From the NCBI RefSeq assembly GCF_026745355.1, contig NC_079203.1, forward strand, positions 55,972,141 to 56,036,140: a stretch of 64,000 nucleotides of DNA. Reading direction: 5' to 3'. The notes below the pieces were generated by a model, which was not told where the DNA came from, made no database searches, and was given only the letters and a program-made list of their open reading frames with translations. Positions 21,957 through 32,652 of this stretch are shown here, in pieces. The translations under genes and the position numbers were made by a program. Position 1 is the stretch's first letter. The number at the start of each line of letters is the position of its first letter. Source of the stretch: Beta vulgaris subsp. vulgaris. Its lineage: Eukaryota > Streptophyta > Magnoliopsida > Caryophyllales > Amaranthaceae.

Positions 21957-24009
21957 ATGGGTATGGATATTATTATTCAACAACAACCAACTTCTACTTC
22001 AACTTTACTTGAATTTGCTGCTTCAGATGATGTTAATTCCTTCAAATTAGCTCTTCAATCTTCTGGGTTATCAATTGATGATGTGGGTTTTTGGTATACA
22101 CGAAGAATTGGTTCTAATAAGATGGGTTATGAACAAAGAACTCCTCTTATGGTTGCTGCTCAATATGGTAGTGTTAAAGTTGTTAATTTCATCATTGAAT
22201 CTGCTAATTCGGTTGATATTATTAACCGAGTTTCTGGGTCTGATAAAGTTACTGCACTTCACTGCGCTGTTGCTGGTGGTTCTGTTTCATCTACTTCTAT
22301 TGTCCACCGCCTTATCTCCGCTTCCGCTAACACCAACATCGTTGATGCTAACGGTACTATACTCTTTATCCTTTTTTTTTTTTTTTAGCTTTACAACTGT
22401 AAACGAGTAACAACTTATAATAGTTTAGTGGTATTGGTATGACAGCTGTGGAGTGTGTAACTGATTATGTTGTTGATTTTTGTTTGTTTGTTCAGGGAAT
22501 AGAGCATCTGATTTAATTGCAATGTTTCCGAAATTGCCCTTGTTTAAGAACAACAAGCAGCTGGATACACTGCTGAAATCTGAATCATCTGATTCGGATT
22601 CGATTTCAGGGTTCAGTACTGATTCAGAATCTGATTCGAAGAAAGAGTTTGCAGTTGCGGATTTGCCAGATATAAACAATGGAGTGTATGGAAGTGATGA
22701 ATTTAGAATGTATTGTTTTAAGATTAAGCCGTGTTCAAGAGCATATACACATGATTGGACTGAATGTCCATTTGCTCACCCTGGTGAGAATGCAAGGAGA
22801 AGAGACCCAAAGAAGTACCAATACACTTGTGTGCCGTGCCCCGAGTTTAAGAAGGGTAGTTGTAAGAAAGGAGAGGAATGTGAATTTGCTCATGGTGTGT
22901 TTGAGTCTTGGTTACATCCAGCTCAATATCGTACTCGTTTGTGTAAAGATGAAATTGGTTGTTCGAGGAAGGTGTGTTTCTTTGCACATAAGAGGGAGGA
23001 ATTACGCCCTGTTTATGCTTCTACTGGCTCTGCTATTCCAGATGTGAATGTATCATCATCTCCCAATGGATTTTCTGGTTCATCCACTCCTCCGATGTCC
23101 CCATCATACGCTCCGCTTTCCCCTAATAGCGGAGCGTCTGGGGGTGCAGGAGGGATGTATCAGGGGAAATCTAATTTTGGTGTGTCACCCCCTAACCTGC
23201 AGCTTCCTGGCAGCAGGTTAAGGTCTAGCTTAAGTGCTAGAGATATGAAATTAGAAAGAGAGCTCATCAAAATCGAGTCGCAGTTTCTGAACCAACAACA
23301 TCAGTTTCAGCAACACCAACTGCATCAGCATCAGCAGCTGCAGCAACAGCAGCAGCAGCAACAACATCAGCAGCAGCAGCAGCAGCAGCAGCAGCACCAG
23401 CAGCAGGTGCATTCGCCTAGGCCATCTCCTAGGTGGAACAACAGCATGATCCCAGCTACTAACCTCGAAACAGCCTTTGCTTCGATTAATGTAGCTAGGA
23501 AGATGTCCCCTCCAAGTGTCCTAGAATCCCCCTTCAATGGACCTAGGAAGCTGTCTCCTCCCAGGGCTTTGGACTCCCCAAAGTCTATGGCGGCAGCAAT
23601 GCTAAACTCTCGAGCTGCAGCCTTCATTACGCGGAGTCAGAGCTTCATTGATAGGGCTGCATCACCAATTGGTGGCAATATGTCGAGTCCTAGAGCTGAT
23701 TGGGGTTCTCCAAATGGAAAGCTAGATTGGGGGATTCATGGAGAAGAGCTTAATAAGCTAAGGAAATCGAATTCTTTTGCTATTCGAGGTTCTAACAACA
23801 ATGCTACTAGAACTTCCCCACCTGGGTTCAATGAGCCGGATGTTTCATGGGTTAACACATTGGTTAAAGATGAGGCAAATGCCGGGTATTTGGGTGCAAG
23901 GTCGCCTAAATATGGCCGCGGTGGTGCTGGAAATGGTGTTCAAGGTCAGGATATGTGCTCACCATGGGAGCAACTGTACATAGATCAAGAGCAGCTGGTT
24001 GCTAATTGA
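21957..24009 (+). CDS. Ankyrin + tandem CCCH zinc-finger protein (RR-TZF type)
   Basis: Two exons, 21957-22353 and 22496-24009 (GT-AG intron of 142 bp), encode 636 residues. Two ankyrin-type repeats lie at about 61-130 (RTPLMVAAQYG, TALHCAVAGG) and an acidic Ser/Asp stretch at about 158-182. Then come an arginine-rich-region-type finger C-x5-H-x4-C-x3-H (212-227) and two CCCH fingers: C-x7-C-x5-C-x3-H (247-265), a 16-residue spacer, and C-x5-C-x4-C-x3-H (282-297). That spacing is the plant-specific RR-TZF signature. A long Gln/His tract follows, and the C-terminus keeps the family motifs PDVSWV..LVKD and PWEQLYIDQEQ. Family members bind and destabilise AU-rich mRNAs, shuttle between nucleus and cytoplasmic granules, and act in salt, ABA and defence responses; I infer that role here. 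The start is the first ATG after the TATA box. No orthologue name is assigned. Confidence 0.95.
23276..23406 (+). repeat. Polyglutamine/histidine-coding CAG/CAA/CAT tract
   Basis: About 40 codons of mostly CAG and CAA with CAT/CAC interruptions, inside exon 2 downstream of the zinc fingers. Pure CAG runs near 23370-23400 are prone to length change. Such tracts in this family are associated with granule-forming, low-complexity behaviour. Confidence 0.9.
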
Positions 24010-24320
24010 ACAATGTTTTAGGCCTATAAGCTAACTAAAAATATTGAATTCTATTCTATTATTTCAATTTGTTGCTATATAGTGGAGTATATGTTGAGAA
24101 GTAGGGAAGAAAAACAAAAGATTTGAGGGAAGATCAGATTAAGAGAATTTAAAGAGATTTTCTCTGATTGTGTATAGTAGTAGTAAGCCTAGAATCTATT
24201 CATTCTATTGTTTTCTTTTAGAATAAGGTTATTTGATCTTTTGTAGGATTATTCTTTCCTCTCTCAAGGAAATTCTTATTTATAGATAGTAATGTGTTTT
24301 GATTATATAGTTGACAACCA

Positions 24321-24356
24321 AATCAATGTGTTATTACATCTATTAACACATTGATT
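24321..24356. repeat. Perfect 13-bp inverted repeat downstream of the CCCH gene
   Basis: AATCAATGTGTTA (24321-24333) and its exact complement (24344-24356) enclose a 10-nt loop, about 310 bases past the stop codon. It could fold in RNA near the 3' end of the transcript; no function is shown. Confidence 0.7.
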
Positions 24357-24640
24357 TTAGCAAATTGCATTAGTATAAAGTTCTCAAGTTCATAAAGTTT
24401 GCACAATCTGGATCAATGTGTTTAATCAATTCTTTTTGTTCCTAGAAATGTCAAATTTCAACTTCTATGACTAAGCATATTTGGAAATATGATGATGACA
24501 TCAAGCAATTGCTTGAAATTGTTTGACAAGGCAAAGATGGAAGACTTCAATCTTGTTCCTTCCTTAATGATTGAAAGGGACTTCCATAATTGGAAGCTTG
24601 AAACCCTTTATTCCAAGAAGTTTTATATCATCAAAAACCA

Positions 24641-24862
24641 TCAACCTAAGCCTGGCCTAGTGGTAACGAAAGAACCTTCCAACTTCAAAGTTGTGGGTTC
24701 GATCACTGTTAGGTGCACTTCGTGAGAGGGTTAAGGTTTCTCCTTACCATCCCCACTTTCAAAGTATCTCCCCGCGAACCCAGACCGGTTTAACGTACGA
24801 AAGGTTGCGGTATGACGGGATCCTTCATCTTACCATATGGTCTCTATGTGGGCCCAAAAAAA
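24641..24862 (+). mobile_element. tRNA-derived SINE with target duplication
   Basis: Box A-like TGGCCTAGTGGTAACG and box B GGGTTCGATCAC. It ends in an A-run after GTGGGCCC. The flanks ATCATCAAAAACCA (24627-24640) and ATCATCCAAAACCA (24863-24876) match at 13 of 14 positions. Confidence 0.75.
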
Positions 24863-24879
24863 ATCATCCAAAACCAACT

Positions 24880-25596
24880 TAATATTGGATAAGCCAAGTA
24901 ACCTTGTCTAGATTTACTCCTCACATTATTCTAATATTTGCTAGTCTTCTTATGTAGGAAATATAATAGATTTAAACGTCATGAGGATATTTTAAAAAAC
25001 GTTGTTATTTTTGTAACTCTTTTATATGAGATAGAACTCTATGTTCCCAAATTCACCTAAAAATTTGCAATGAAAGGATGTTTGATCTATATTACGATTC
25101 CAATTTTAGTGACTTAACAACTATCATAACTATTAGAGTAAATATATGTGTATATATTTACTCTAATAATAATAACACTTAACATACTAATAATCATATT
25201 GACAAATCTTCCACAAAACATCTCATCCCATTAGATTATTTACAAACTGCTTCATTAGATTTATATACCAGGAACAATTATTAGTGATGTAATTTCCATC
25301 CATATCAGAATCTTTTGAGACTTCTAATGAGGGTGTTCAATAATTTTGTTATTTTTGATGGGAAGGGTGTTCAATAATTGACAAATCCTTGTAAAATGGA
25401 AAAGTCATACTTCATGTAGAAACAAAGAAGGTAAGGAAAAATGATATGATTGGTTGTACTTATTACTATTATTTTTAAATATGAAATATATTTGTGAAAT
25501 ACGTGTTCAAGTTCAGGACAATCATCTTTTTCTGACCAACATAGAACTTTCGATTCAGCAAAATAATTGGAAATAAATGCAATAAAATATAAATAT
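24880..25596. other. Intergenic, no gene seen
   Basis: AT-rich; no supported frame or bounded repeat. Confidence 0.45.
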
Positions 25597-25597
25597 A

Positions 25598-26087
25598 CTT
25601 CCCCGGCCTTTCTGTTTTAAATGAAACGCAAAGTCTTGAGACGAGAATTTAGAAAAGGAGAAAGATAGCAGGAAATAAATAGATAGACTAGACCTGATCA
25701 AATAAGCCTGACTCATTTTTTTGCGGGTTTTCGACAGATTTTTTTGGCCTGCGGTCGGTTCCGGCTCGATTTTTTTTGCTTTGGGCAAGCCAAAAATGAC
25801 TTTTCAGCCCGAAAAGCCTGTTCATTTTGGTCCGAAAATAGCAGGCTTTGGGGAAAAAATTTTAGCCCGAAATTTGGCTCGACCCGACCAATGAAGAATT
25901 TTTTAAGGCGCGGCCCGTCCCGACCAATGGGGAATTTTTTAAGGCGCAGCCCCCCGTATTCGGCTCGACACATGATCATCTCTAAGATAGATCTATGTGA
26001 GTGAATATGAAAATATCAAATAAAGAAAATTTTCATATGAAACGATCTAAAATGACGTGTGTTTCATTTATTTTAGAACGGAAGAAG
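25598..26087. mobile_element. Stowaway-like MITE split by a hAT MITE
   Basis: Left end CTTCCCCGGCCTTTCTGTTT and right end (inverted) CTTCTTCCGTTCTAAAATAA, with TA at 25596-25597 and 26088-26089. Inner sequence AAATGAAACGC at the left pairs with the GTGTTTCATTT region at the right. The element 25689-25984 is inserted in it. Confidence 0.65.
25689..25984. mobile_element. hAT MITE (family H)
   Basis: Ends TAGACCTGATCA and, inverted, TAGAGATGATCA. The flanking 8-mers agatagac and agatagat match at 7 of 8. It has the family words CTTTGGGCAAGCCAAAAA and CCCGACCAATG; the block GACCAATG..GAATTTTTTAAGGCG is duplicated in tandem near the right end. Confidence 0.85.
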
Positions 26088-26089
26088 TA

Positions 26090-27360
26090 GTATAATCATG
26101 TATAATCCCAGTGCTCGAATATCTATGTAGTCTAGTGGATCTATGCTGGAGCATGGTTGGTGAAAGGAAAGTGAAGGCTCAAGGCTGTCAAGTGTCAACT
26201 GCAAGAAAATGGCGCGTGGGACCCTCTTTTGGCTCATAATAATAGTACTTGTAAGTTTTTCTCTTCATGTCCTACCAAAACTCCAATTATACTGAGATGA
26301 TGGAATGAGCTGGGTTAGCCGCCCACATGCACAAACAAAAGTTATAGGTTTGTGGATAACGAGTTTATGGGATATGGAGGATTTTAGTACTTTTTTGTCG
26401 ATCTTAGTTAGACAATTAGTACTAACCACTCAATCAGGTAGCGTAATGTTCTAGCAATTTCAAGTGAGGTAAGCTTGATTCAGTAGTATTACGTAGAGGA
26501 GATAACACAATGTAGCAATTAAAAAAAAAGGAAAAATTGTTAAAAAAAACCTTCAAATGTTCAATTTTACGAGAAAAATCTTTTAAAGTATTTTTTACGA
26601 AAAAAAACACAAACTTAATTTTTTCTGCAAGATGAAACCTATTCTCATTTTCTGATGTGGTTTTTGAGATGCATAGGGGTGGTGCCGCAGTTAATGAAAA
26701 TAGGGGGTTAAAGAAAGATAGAAGGGTTAGTGTCGGAATTGAGAAAAAATACACCGTTAAATGAGAATAGGTTTCTTCTTGCAAGAAAATTTAAGTTTGT
26801 GGTTTCTTTTTGCAAAGAATGATTTATAAGATTTTTTTACGCAAAATTTGACCTTTAAAAGGTTTTTGTTGACAAATTTTCCTAAAAAAAAAAAGTGGAG
26901 GGAGTAAGAGTTATGGGTTTTGGGTATACATTTCAAAGAGAGGTAAGAAAATTACCGAGTTCGCCAACTATACTAGTATGAGACTTTTTGAGAAGGAGTC
27001 CAAAAATAAATTTATACGGGTTAGGCCCAAAGCCCCAAAACATGCAATATCATACTAATGATAGAGTTTTAAGTGGACTCGTGGGCTTAACAAATAGTAT
27101 CGTGAAGGAGTCTAAAAACAAATTTTTGAGTGGGCTAGACCTAAAGCGACAATATCGTAGTGGAACTTTAGGGGGACTCGTGATCCCTAAAATGGGATCA
27201 AGTTTTATTAGGAGGGCATCGAGGTCAGAATTTGGTTGACCAATGCGAGATTTTGGTCTGGTTGGTCATTGCTCTTTACCAACCCCTCGCAAAAAAGTTT
27301 TAACAACATTTATTGAGTACTTAAACCGCAACTAGATTCAAATGATAAATGCAATTAGCT
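26090..27360. other. Intergenic, no gene seen
   Basis: A pair of similar segments lies at 26520-26640 and 26770-26890, with AAATTTTTCCT/AAACCTTC-type words in opposite orientation and an A-tract ending in GGAGGGAGTAA at 26900. I read it as a decayed inverted-repeat element. No gene is supported. Confidence 0.4.
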
Positions 27361-27364
27361 AATC

Positions 27365-27575
27365 GTTTGATTTAATTTATTTTGTCTTATCTTATTTTAT
27401 CTTATCTGAACTTATCTTATCTTATTTTTTCTAAGATGCGTGAAGATAAGTTGAACAGAACATCTGATCTGATCTGATCTAATCTAATCTTATCTTATCT
27501 TATCTTATCTTATCTTATTTTATCTTATCTTATAAGATCTTAAATAAATTAAAATAAGTTGAACAGATTAGGGTC
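27365..27575. repeat. TTATC/TGATC pentamer-rich element
   Basis: Long runs of CTTAT and TGATC pentamers with TAAGTTGAACAGA segments on either side, closely resembling the interiors of 10825-11171 and 15935-16137. It is probably another Tourist-like element whose ends have decayed. Confidence 0.55.
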
Positions 27576-27579
27576 TAAG

Positions 27580-28285
27580 TAAGGTAAAATCTTGTACAAG
27601 TTGTACTCAGGTCTGTCAATTTATGGGTTGAGTCATGAGTAATGTTATACAACTCTTATCCAAGATGTTCCAACGGGCTTTAATAGTTATAGAATCTTAT
27701 GATGAGCGCTCTTTATGTGGATCTTTAGAGACCATATTGGACCCCATAAAGGACCTTTAGATACCATATTGGGCCCCAAATAACTTACATCTAGTACTGG
27801 CCTTCCTCTGTAACTAGTCTTATTGTCTATGCATCATTATTATTTTCTTACAAAATTGCTGCATAACTTCATCTTTAACCTACTAACTTATCAAATGAGG
27901 CACACACCACTTGAAAAAGTTACATTTTTGCACCTATGTGTAGAAAAAGTTTATTAGAGCTATCTCTAAATTTTGAGACCTTCAATATTAACTTCTTTAG
28001 ATTTATGCATCTCCAACCTTTGTTATCGTACCTCAACTTTGCAAGAACGACTTTGGTTTCATTTTTCGTCCTGAGAATTAGGGCACAATATATTGGGTAT
28101 ATATATTTTTTTGACTTAAAACGACGATGAATATATTAGTTTTTGGGCATCTGTTAGGAGTTACGGCTTCACTGTTTGTGCCATTCAAGTTAGGGAAGTT
28201 TTGGCCCAAAAAACTATCTAGCATAATAAGTTTAGTACAAGTCGGGGAAGAGGATAAAATACATTCAATCTCATAATAGCTACGT
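27580..28285. other. Intergenic, no gene seen
   Basis: Contains a small tandem repeat at 27725-27785 (two copies of a GACC(T)TTTAGA.ACCATATTGG.CCCC unit). No supported gene. Confidence 0.5.
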
Positions 28286-28289
28286 GAGT

Positions 28290-28562
28290 CTTCTTTTTGC
28301 ACGCTTTGCCATCTCATCAGCGGGGATGTTAGCTTCTCTTTTTTCATGCACCAACTGACCTCCATCCTGCTCTAGGAATATTCTGGACATTTTGACTAGT
28401 CTGGTTAGTTCATCTTTTCTCTCCTCTTTGGAATTAATCTCGATCACTGCCTGGCTGCAGTCCGAGGCGATGGTATAGTTAGTCCAATGTTCTTCTCACA
28501 CCCATTGAAGGTCGAGTAGGATAGCTTGTACGTACCTCCGCTGCCTTACAATTTCTGCGGAA
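28290..28562 (-). pseudogene. RNase H-like (RVT_3-type) domain fragment
   Basis: The minus strand translates to AEIVRQRR, then TNYTIASDCSQAVIEINS, KEERKDELTRLVK, RIFLEQDGG and HEKREANIPADEMAKRA. This is the second half of a plant RNase H-like domain (SDC...AVIEIN, then REAN..ADEMAKRA). One in-frame stop interrupts the early part and the domain's first half is absent. It differs in sequence from the relic at 17217-18990, so the two are independent. Confidence 0.75.
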
Positions 28563-28584
28563 ACTCTTTGCAACAAAATCTTTG

Positions 28585-28730
28585 AGCCTTAGGACCTATT
28601 CTTTTCGATTGAGATATGAACTGAAACGAAAACTAAACTGAGAGAAATAAATTGCATAGAAAAACTAAACTGAACTGAAATTGACTGAACTGAACTGAAC
28701 TGAAATGAATTTGCAAACTTAGGACCAATC
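28585..28730. repeat. CTGAA-pentamer-rich element
   Basis: GAACTGAA/AACTGAAC units follow the left end GGACCTATTCTTTTCGATTG. Similar to 46880-47090 in opposite orientation. Probably a Tourist-like element with an eroded right end. Confidence 0.5.
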
Positions 28731-28734
28731 TAAA

Positions 28735-29706
28735 ATAGCAAGGTTTGAACGGCAAACGTGGCGTACATTTTGAATACATGAGTAACGATTGATAGTAACC
28801 ATTACTTTGGTAAGTTGGCAAATTGCAATTTGCATAATCCAAATAATTGTAGTTTGCTTGTATTATCTTTCTTATGTGAATTGGACATAAAGTGAATTCT
28901 TTGATCAAAATACCAAGTTTTTCAACTAAGACAATATTTCTGCGACAGGGTAGTGATAGTTAAGACATTTAGTTTTTGTATATGCTTGACCTGTATTGAC
29001 CTTATGCGTTAACCTTAGCCATTTAAAGAAGAAAGTAGGAATTATAGCTTAACCTGTTTTAAAGTAATCATCTTTTTATGGTCAAATTGTGAGAATCACT
29101 TGTAACATTACATTTAAAAATTTATTTCCATTACCACTATTTATTAACGATGAACGGGCCGTTAAGGTGTACACACACTTCTTGCGTGGTCCTTGCTAGC
29201 CGGCGAACTTTTTCAGTCTGTTGATTCCTTGGTTGCATTTGATTGTACTTCATGTTCATCGTGGCGTTAAATTTTGTAGCCAGTGTTACTCCAACACCTT
29301 CATTTGTCGTATTGTGTTCGACACGATACTTTACTTGAATACTTCATTTTAAACTAAAAACTTGACTTTTTCTATAAAATATCCGAATCGGACACTTGGA
29401 CACCTGTATCCGAGTAGACACTTAATCTGTATCTGAGTAACATAGTTTGTAGCAATATAAGTTTTTGTGGATTAAATTTGAGAACTGATAGAGTCGCAGC
29501 TGCTTCTTAAGCATATGTACCTCTAATGTGAATGCAAACTAATGAAATAATGAATTCTGATGAGGATATATTTGATTCACTTGTCATGCATGGTAGTCAT
29601 ATTTTTGTCTTGTTAACTTGATAAATTGGACATATAAATTAACTCTATGCTCATTTTGAACAATAAAGAGCCTGATACAACATTATAGTTAGCGTCTTTA
29701 CCATAT
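28735..29706. other. Intergenic, no gene seen
   Basis: AT-rich; no supported frame. Confidence 0.45.
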
Positions 29707-29714
29707 GGCAGAAC

Positions 29715-29942
29715 TAGAGCTGATAAACCTCAGCCCGGCCCGATTTTTGGGTGTGTTTGGACAAAATTTTTTGGCCTTCTCGACTTTTTTTTTGCTTTGG
29801 GCAAGTCAAAAATGGCTTTTCAGTCTAATTTTTTGGCCCGACCCGATTTTGTCCCGAAATAGCGAGTTTTGGGCACAAAATTTGGCCCGGCCCGACTAAT
29901 GGATAATTTTTTTAGGCGCGGTCCGGCCCATAATCACCTCTA
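29715..29942. mobile_element. hAT MITE (family H)
   Basis: Ends TAGAGCTGATAA and, inverted, TAGAGGTGATTA. The flanking 8-mers ggcagaac and ggcataac match at 7 of 8. It shares the CTTTGGGCAAGTCAAAAA and CCCGAAATAGCG words with the other three copies. At 228 bp it is the shortest copy. Confidence 0.85.
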
Positions 29943-30057
29943 GGCATAACATAAGATGATTGATCACCTGAATGTTAGGTTGATTAATTCATGTGATTGG
30001 CAATTGCTAATTATTTACATGTAGGTTTGTATAAGAACATAAGAGAGATCTATCTTT

Positions 30058-30222
30058 TTCAAGACTTTAGTTGAAGTCAAGAAATACAAGAATGCTAGCA
30101 TCATCTAAGAGACATTCACTGAATCTGGTGCAATTGCAGCTGAAGCTGGTGCTGCTAAGATGATTACAGAGATTACTGACAGTATTCTGAAAGCAGCTGC
30201 TGCTGCATCAAACATAGAATAT
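30058..30222 (+). pseudogene. Exon-like gene fragment, family unknown
   Basis: The plus strand reads KTLVEVKKYKNASII, a TAA stop, then ETFTESGAIAAEAGAAKM and ITEITDSILKAAAAASNIEY..VQ, ending at a good splice donor (CAG/GTATAT, 30228). An acceptor-like TTTTGCAG follows at 30302-30309. The codon use and Ala-rich helix look like real coding sequence, not the local AT-rich background. I do not recognise the family. It is most likely a captured or degenerate gene fragment. Confidence 0.4.
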
Positions 30223-30449
30223 GTCCAGGTATATAAAGGTCATACATGAATTACTTTGGCCGTAGTTTTCTTCAACATTCTAACTTTGTGCAACTGTATA
30301 GTTTTGCAGTCTCACAGGAATGGTTCGCGGAGTACCTTCCCAAGGATACCGGGAACGTGGTACGTGGCCACCTTCCACGTTCCAGGGGACGCATCCCGAA
30401 ACGCAGAATGTGGTACGTGGTCTAGGAGTCCATCTGATTTACTCTAGAG

Positions 30450-31436
30450 GCTGCGTTTCGCGTTTTATGTAACAATGACTTTCCCATTGTTTGTGAAAGA
30501 GAATCGAGTTGTTTATGTTCTTCACTCTGATAAAGATGCAAGATTGTTCTCTTGAAGACTGGATTCTAGTAGACAGTAGTCAGTACAACTGGAGGAAGGT
30601 ATGTCTGTTTTACCATCATGGATTTTTGAGCTTATAGAACTTTGTTTAGATAGCAATGATAAGAGGAAATTTAGGCACCTGCACTTTTCTTCAAATTTTT
30701 TCTAACACCGGAAGGATTTATTAGAGTTACGGTAACTATATTATATTAGAGTATCATGTTTATTAGGACTTAGAAGTCTTGTATTATATTCCTATCTGTT
30801 AAGTTGTTAAGATATCTAGTTCAGTAAAGATTTCTGATATTAGGCTGTATATATATATATTCCTCTAAAATTTAATGAAAAGTTTGATAAGTTTCAGATT
30901 CTAAACCTTAACCAGATTTGCTAAGTGGAAAAATAATGAATCCTTCTAATTCCCATATATCCCTTCCATCATGACTCTGTGTATCCAAACAAGGGAAAAT
31001 GTGTCTCTTGCTTACCCTCCAAATTCTCCTATTCAAAGAAAGTATTAATATCAACCTTAAATACTAACACATTGTATTACTACTAAAACAAAGCATAAGC
31101 GTGGAACTGGAAGTAATTAAATAGGAGCGGAGGAAGTATATATATATCAACGTCTAACACTTTTTAAGTCTTAAAAGATAGACACTACTACTTTCTCATT
31201 TTGTTGTTATTGCATACTTGTAATAGTTTATAGGGCACTAGTCCTATCATATAACAGAGCTAGAGAGTTTCCTAGAGATACGCCGAGTTAGCAAGCAGTT
31301 GCTAGCTAACTTTGCCGATGAAGTGGATGAGCAAATGACTCAGATTTTTGTGCTCGAAAGAGCTTAATTAATTTCTCTTGTCTCAAAAACTTAGAAAGTG
31401 GAGAAATAAAAGTACTCCAAATAAATAAATAAATAG
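30450..31436. other. Intergenic, no gene seen
   Basis: AT-rich. A Stowaway-like right end (GAGCGGAGGAAG followed by TA) lies at 31128-31139 without a clear partner. Confidence 0.4.
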
Positions 31437-31755
31437 TATTTGGGCCCGAACGTTTCCCCGGGTTGGTATTGATTTCGAACTTGATATGTATTTTTCTCTA
31501 GTCCCATTAATATATATTAAGTAAACTTGACATTTAAAAGGTACAAATATAATAATGTAGACACTTAAGGCATGATTAAAAGTAGGTTGAGATGGTATGT
31601 GTCATATATAATAGCAAGAGGTCGTAGGTTTAAATCTTGTTGCAAGCTAATTTTACTTTTGTAAATCGACATGTATATACACATTGGACAATTCTAATAG
31701 AATAACAGAAGTGTTACGTGACGTGTATACATTTTCATACACGCCTTTCTAATGA
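31437..31755 (-). mobile_element. Helitron-like element
   Basis: Starts with TAGTATTTGGGCCCGAACG, the complement of a Helitron-type 3' end with a CCCGGG-like hairpin. It shares the body of 58274-58515 and 61465-61678, including GTTGAGATGG, GCAAGAGGTC, the box B-like segment GTTTAAATC and TGCAAGCTAATTTTAC. The right (5') end is eroded after ACACGCCTTTCTAATG. Confidence 0.6.
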
Positions 31756-31981
31756 TCTTGAAGTTATAGAGAACAAGAGGGGGTAGGATTAGCATAAAGA
31801 AGAGCAGCATTGAGAATATAGCCTTATTTCGTTATTCGGTTAGTCCTGCTGTGGGCCTGTGACAAATAAAGTCGCTGCGCAGTGAATATTTTGACAATTT
31901 TAATCATCATTTTAAAATATTCTCCCTCGAAGTTTTATTTATCAAAAAAATGAATAATATGACCCAAAAGAGAAAGATTAA

Positions 31982-32649
31982 GGCTTATTCTTTTAGGTTG
32001 AAATGAGTTGAACTGAAATATCGAGACTTGAGAGTAGTTGAAGTTATAGCCGGCAAAATAGACACATAACCGTAACCTACCCAAAACCCGTTCTCACCCA
32101 AAAATAACGACCCGAAATAGTACCAAAACCCGTTTTTCACCCCAAAATAACGACCCCAAAACAGAACTGAACCCGATCCGAATTAAAATAGACCTGAATA
32201 TGAACCGAACATGAATTTACCAGATTCGAAATTAACCCGATAATAATGACAACAACCCGAACCCGACCGAAAAGTTGTTATATTAGTTACTTTTTAAACA
32301 AATTTAAGGAAAATATTGTCATGAAATACTATACATGATTTAGCCACTGTCCATTAATTATTTAATTTATTTTCATTAGTCTTATATGTGCTTTATTTAT
32401 TTGGGAGATTAGAACCCAATCTAACCCGACCCGATTTAACTCGAAATCTCATGGGCCCGACATGAAACCATATCCGAACAAACCCGACCCGAACGTAACT
32501 AGAACACAAAGTTGACCCGATTATGACCCGACCCATTTTGAGTCGATCTATATCCGTTTCGTATGATTCGTTTGCCACCTGCCCACCTCTAGTTAAAGTG
32601 AATTGAAGTGTACTGAACTAAACTAAAACTGTCCAGAAAAAACATGGCC
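31982..32649. mobile_element. Tourist-like MITE split by a hAT element
   Basis: Ends GGCTTATTCTTTTAGG and, inverted, GGCCATGTTTTTTCTGG, with TAA at 31979-31981 and 32650-32652. The outer parts carry AACTGAA pentamers (GAGTTGAACTGAAA and AAGTGTACTGAACTAAAC). The middle is the GC-rich insertion at about 32045-32592. Confidence 0.6.
32045..32592. mobile_element. hAT-type element nested in a Tourist-like MITE
   Basis: The right end reads, inverted, TAGAGGTGGGCAGGTGGCAA. The body is full of CCCGACCCGA and ACCCGAAATA words. The left end is decayed (ATAGCCGGCAAAATAG). Confidence 0.55.
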
Positions 32650-32652
32650 TAA

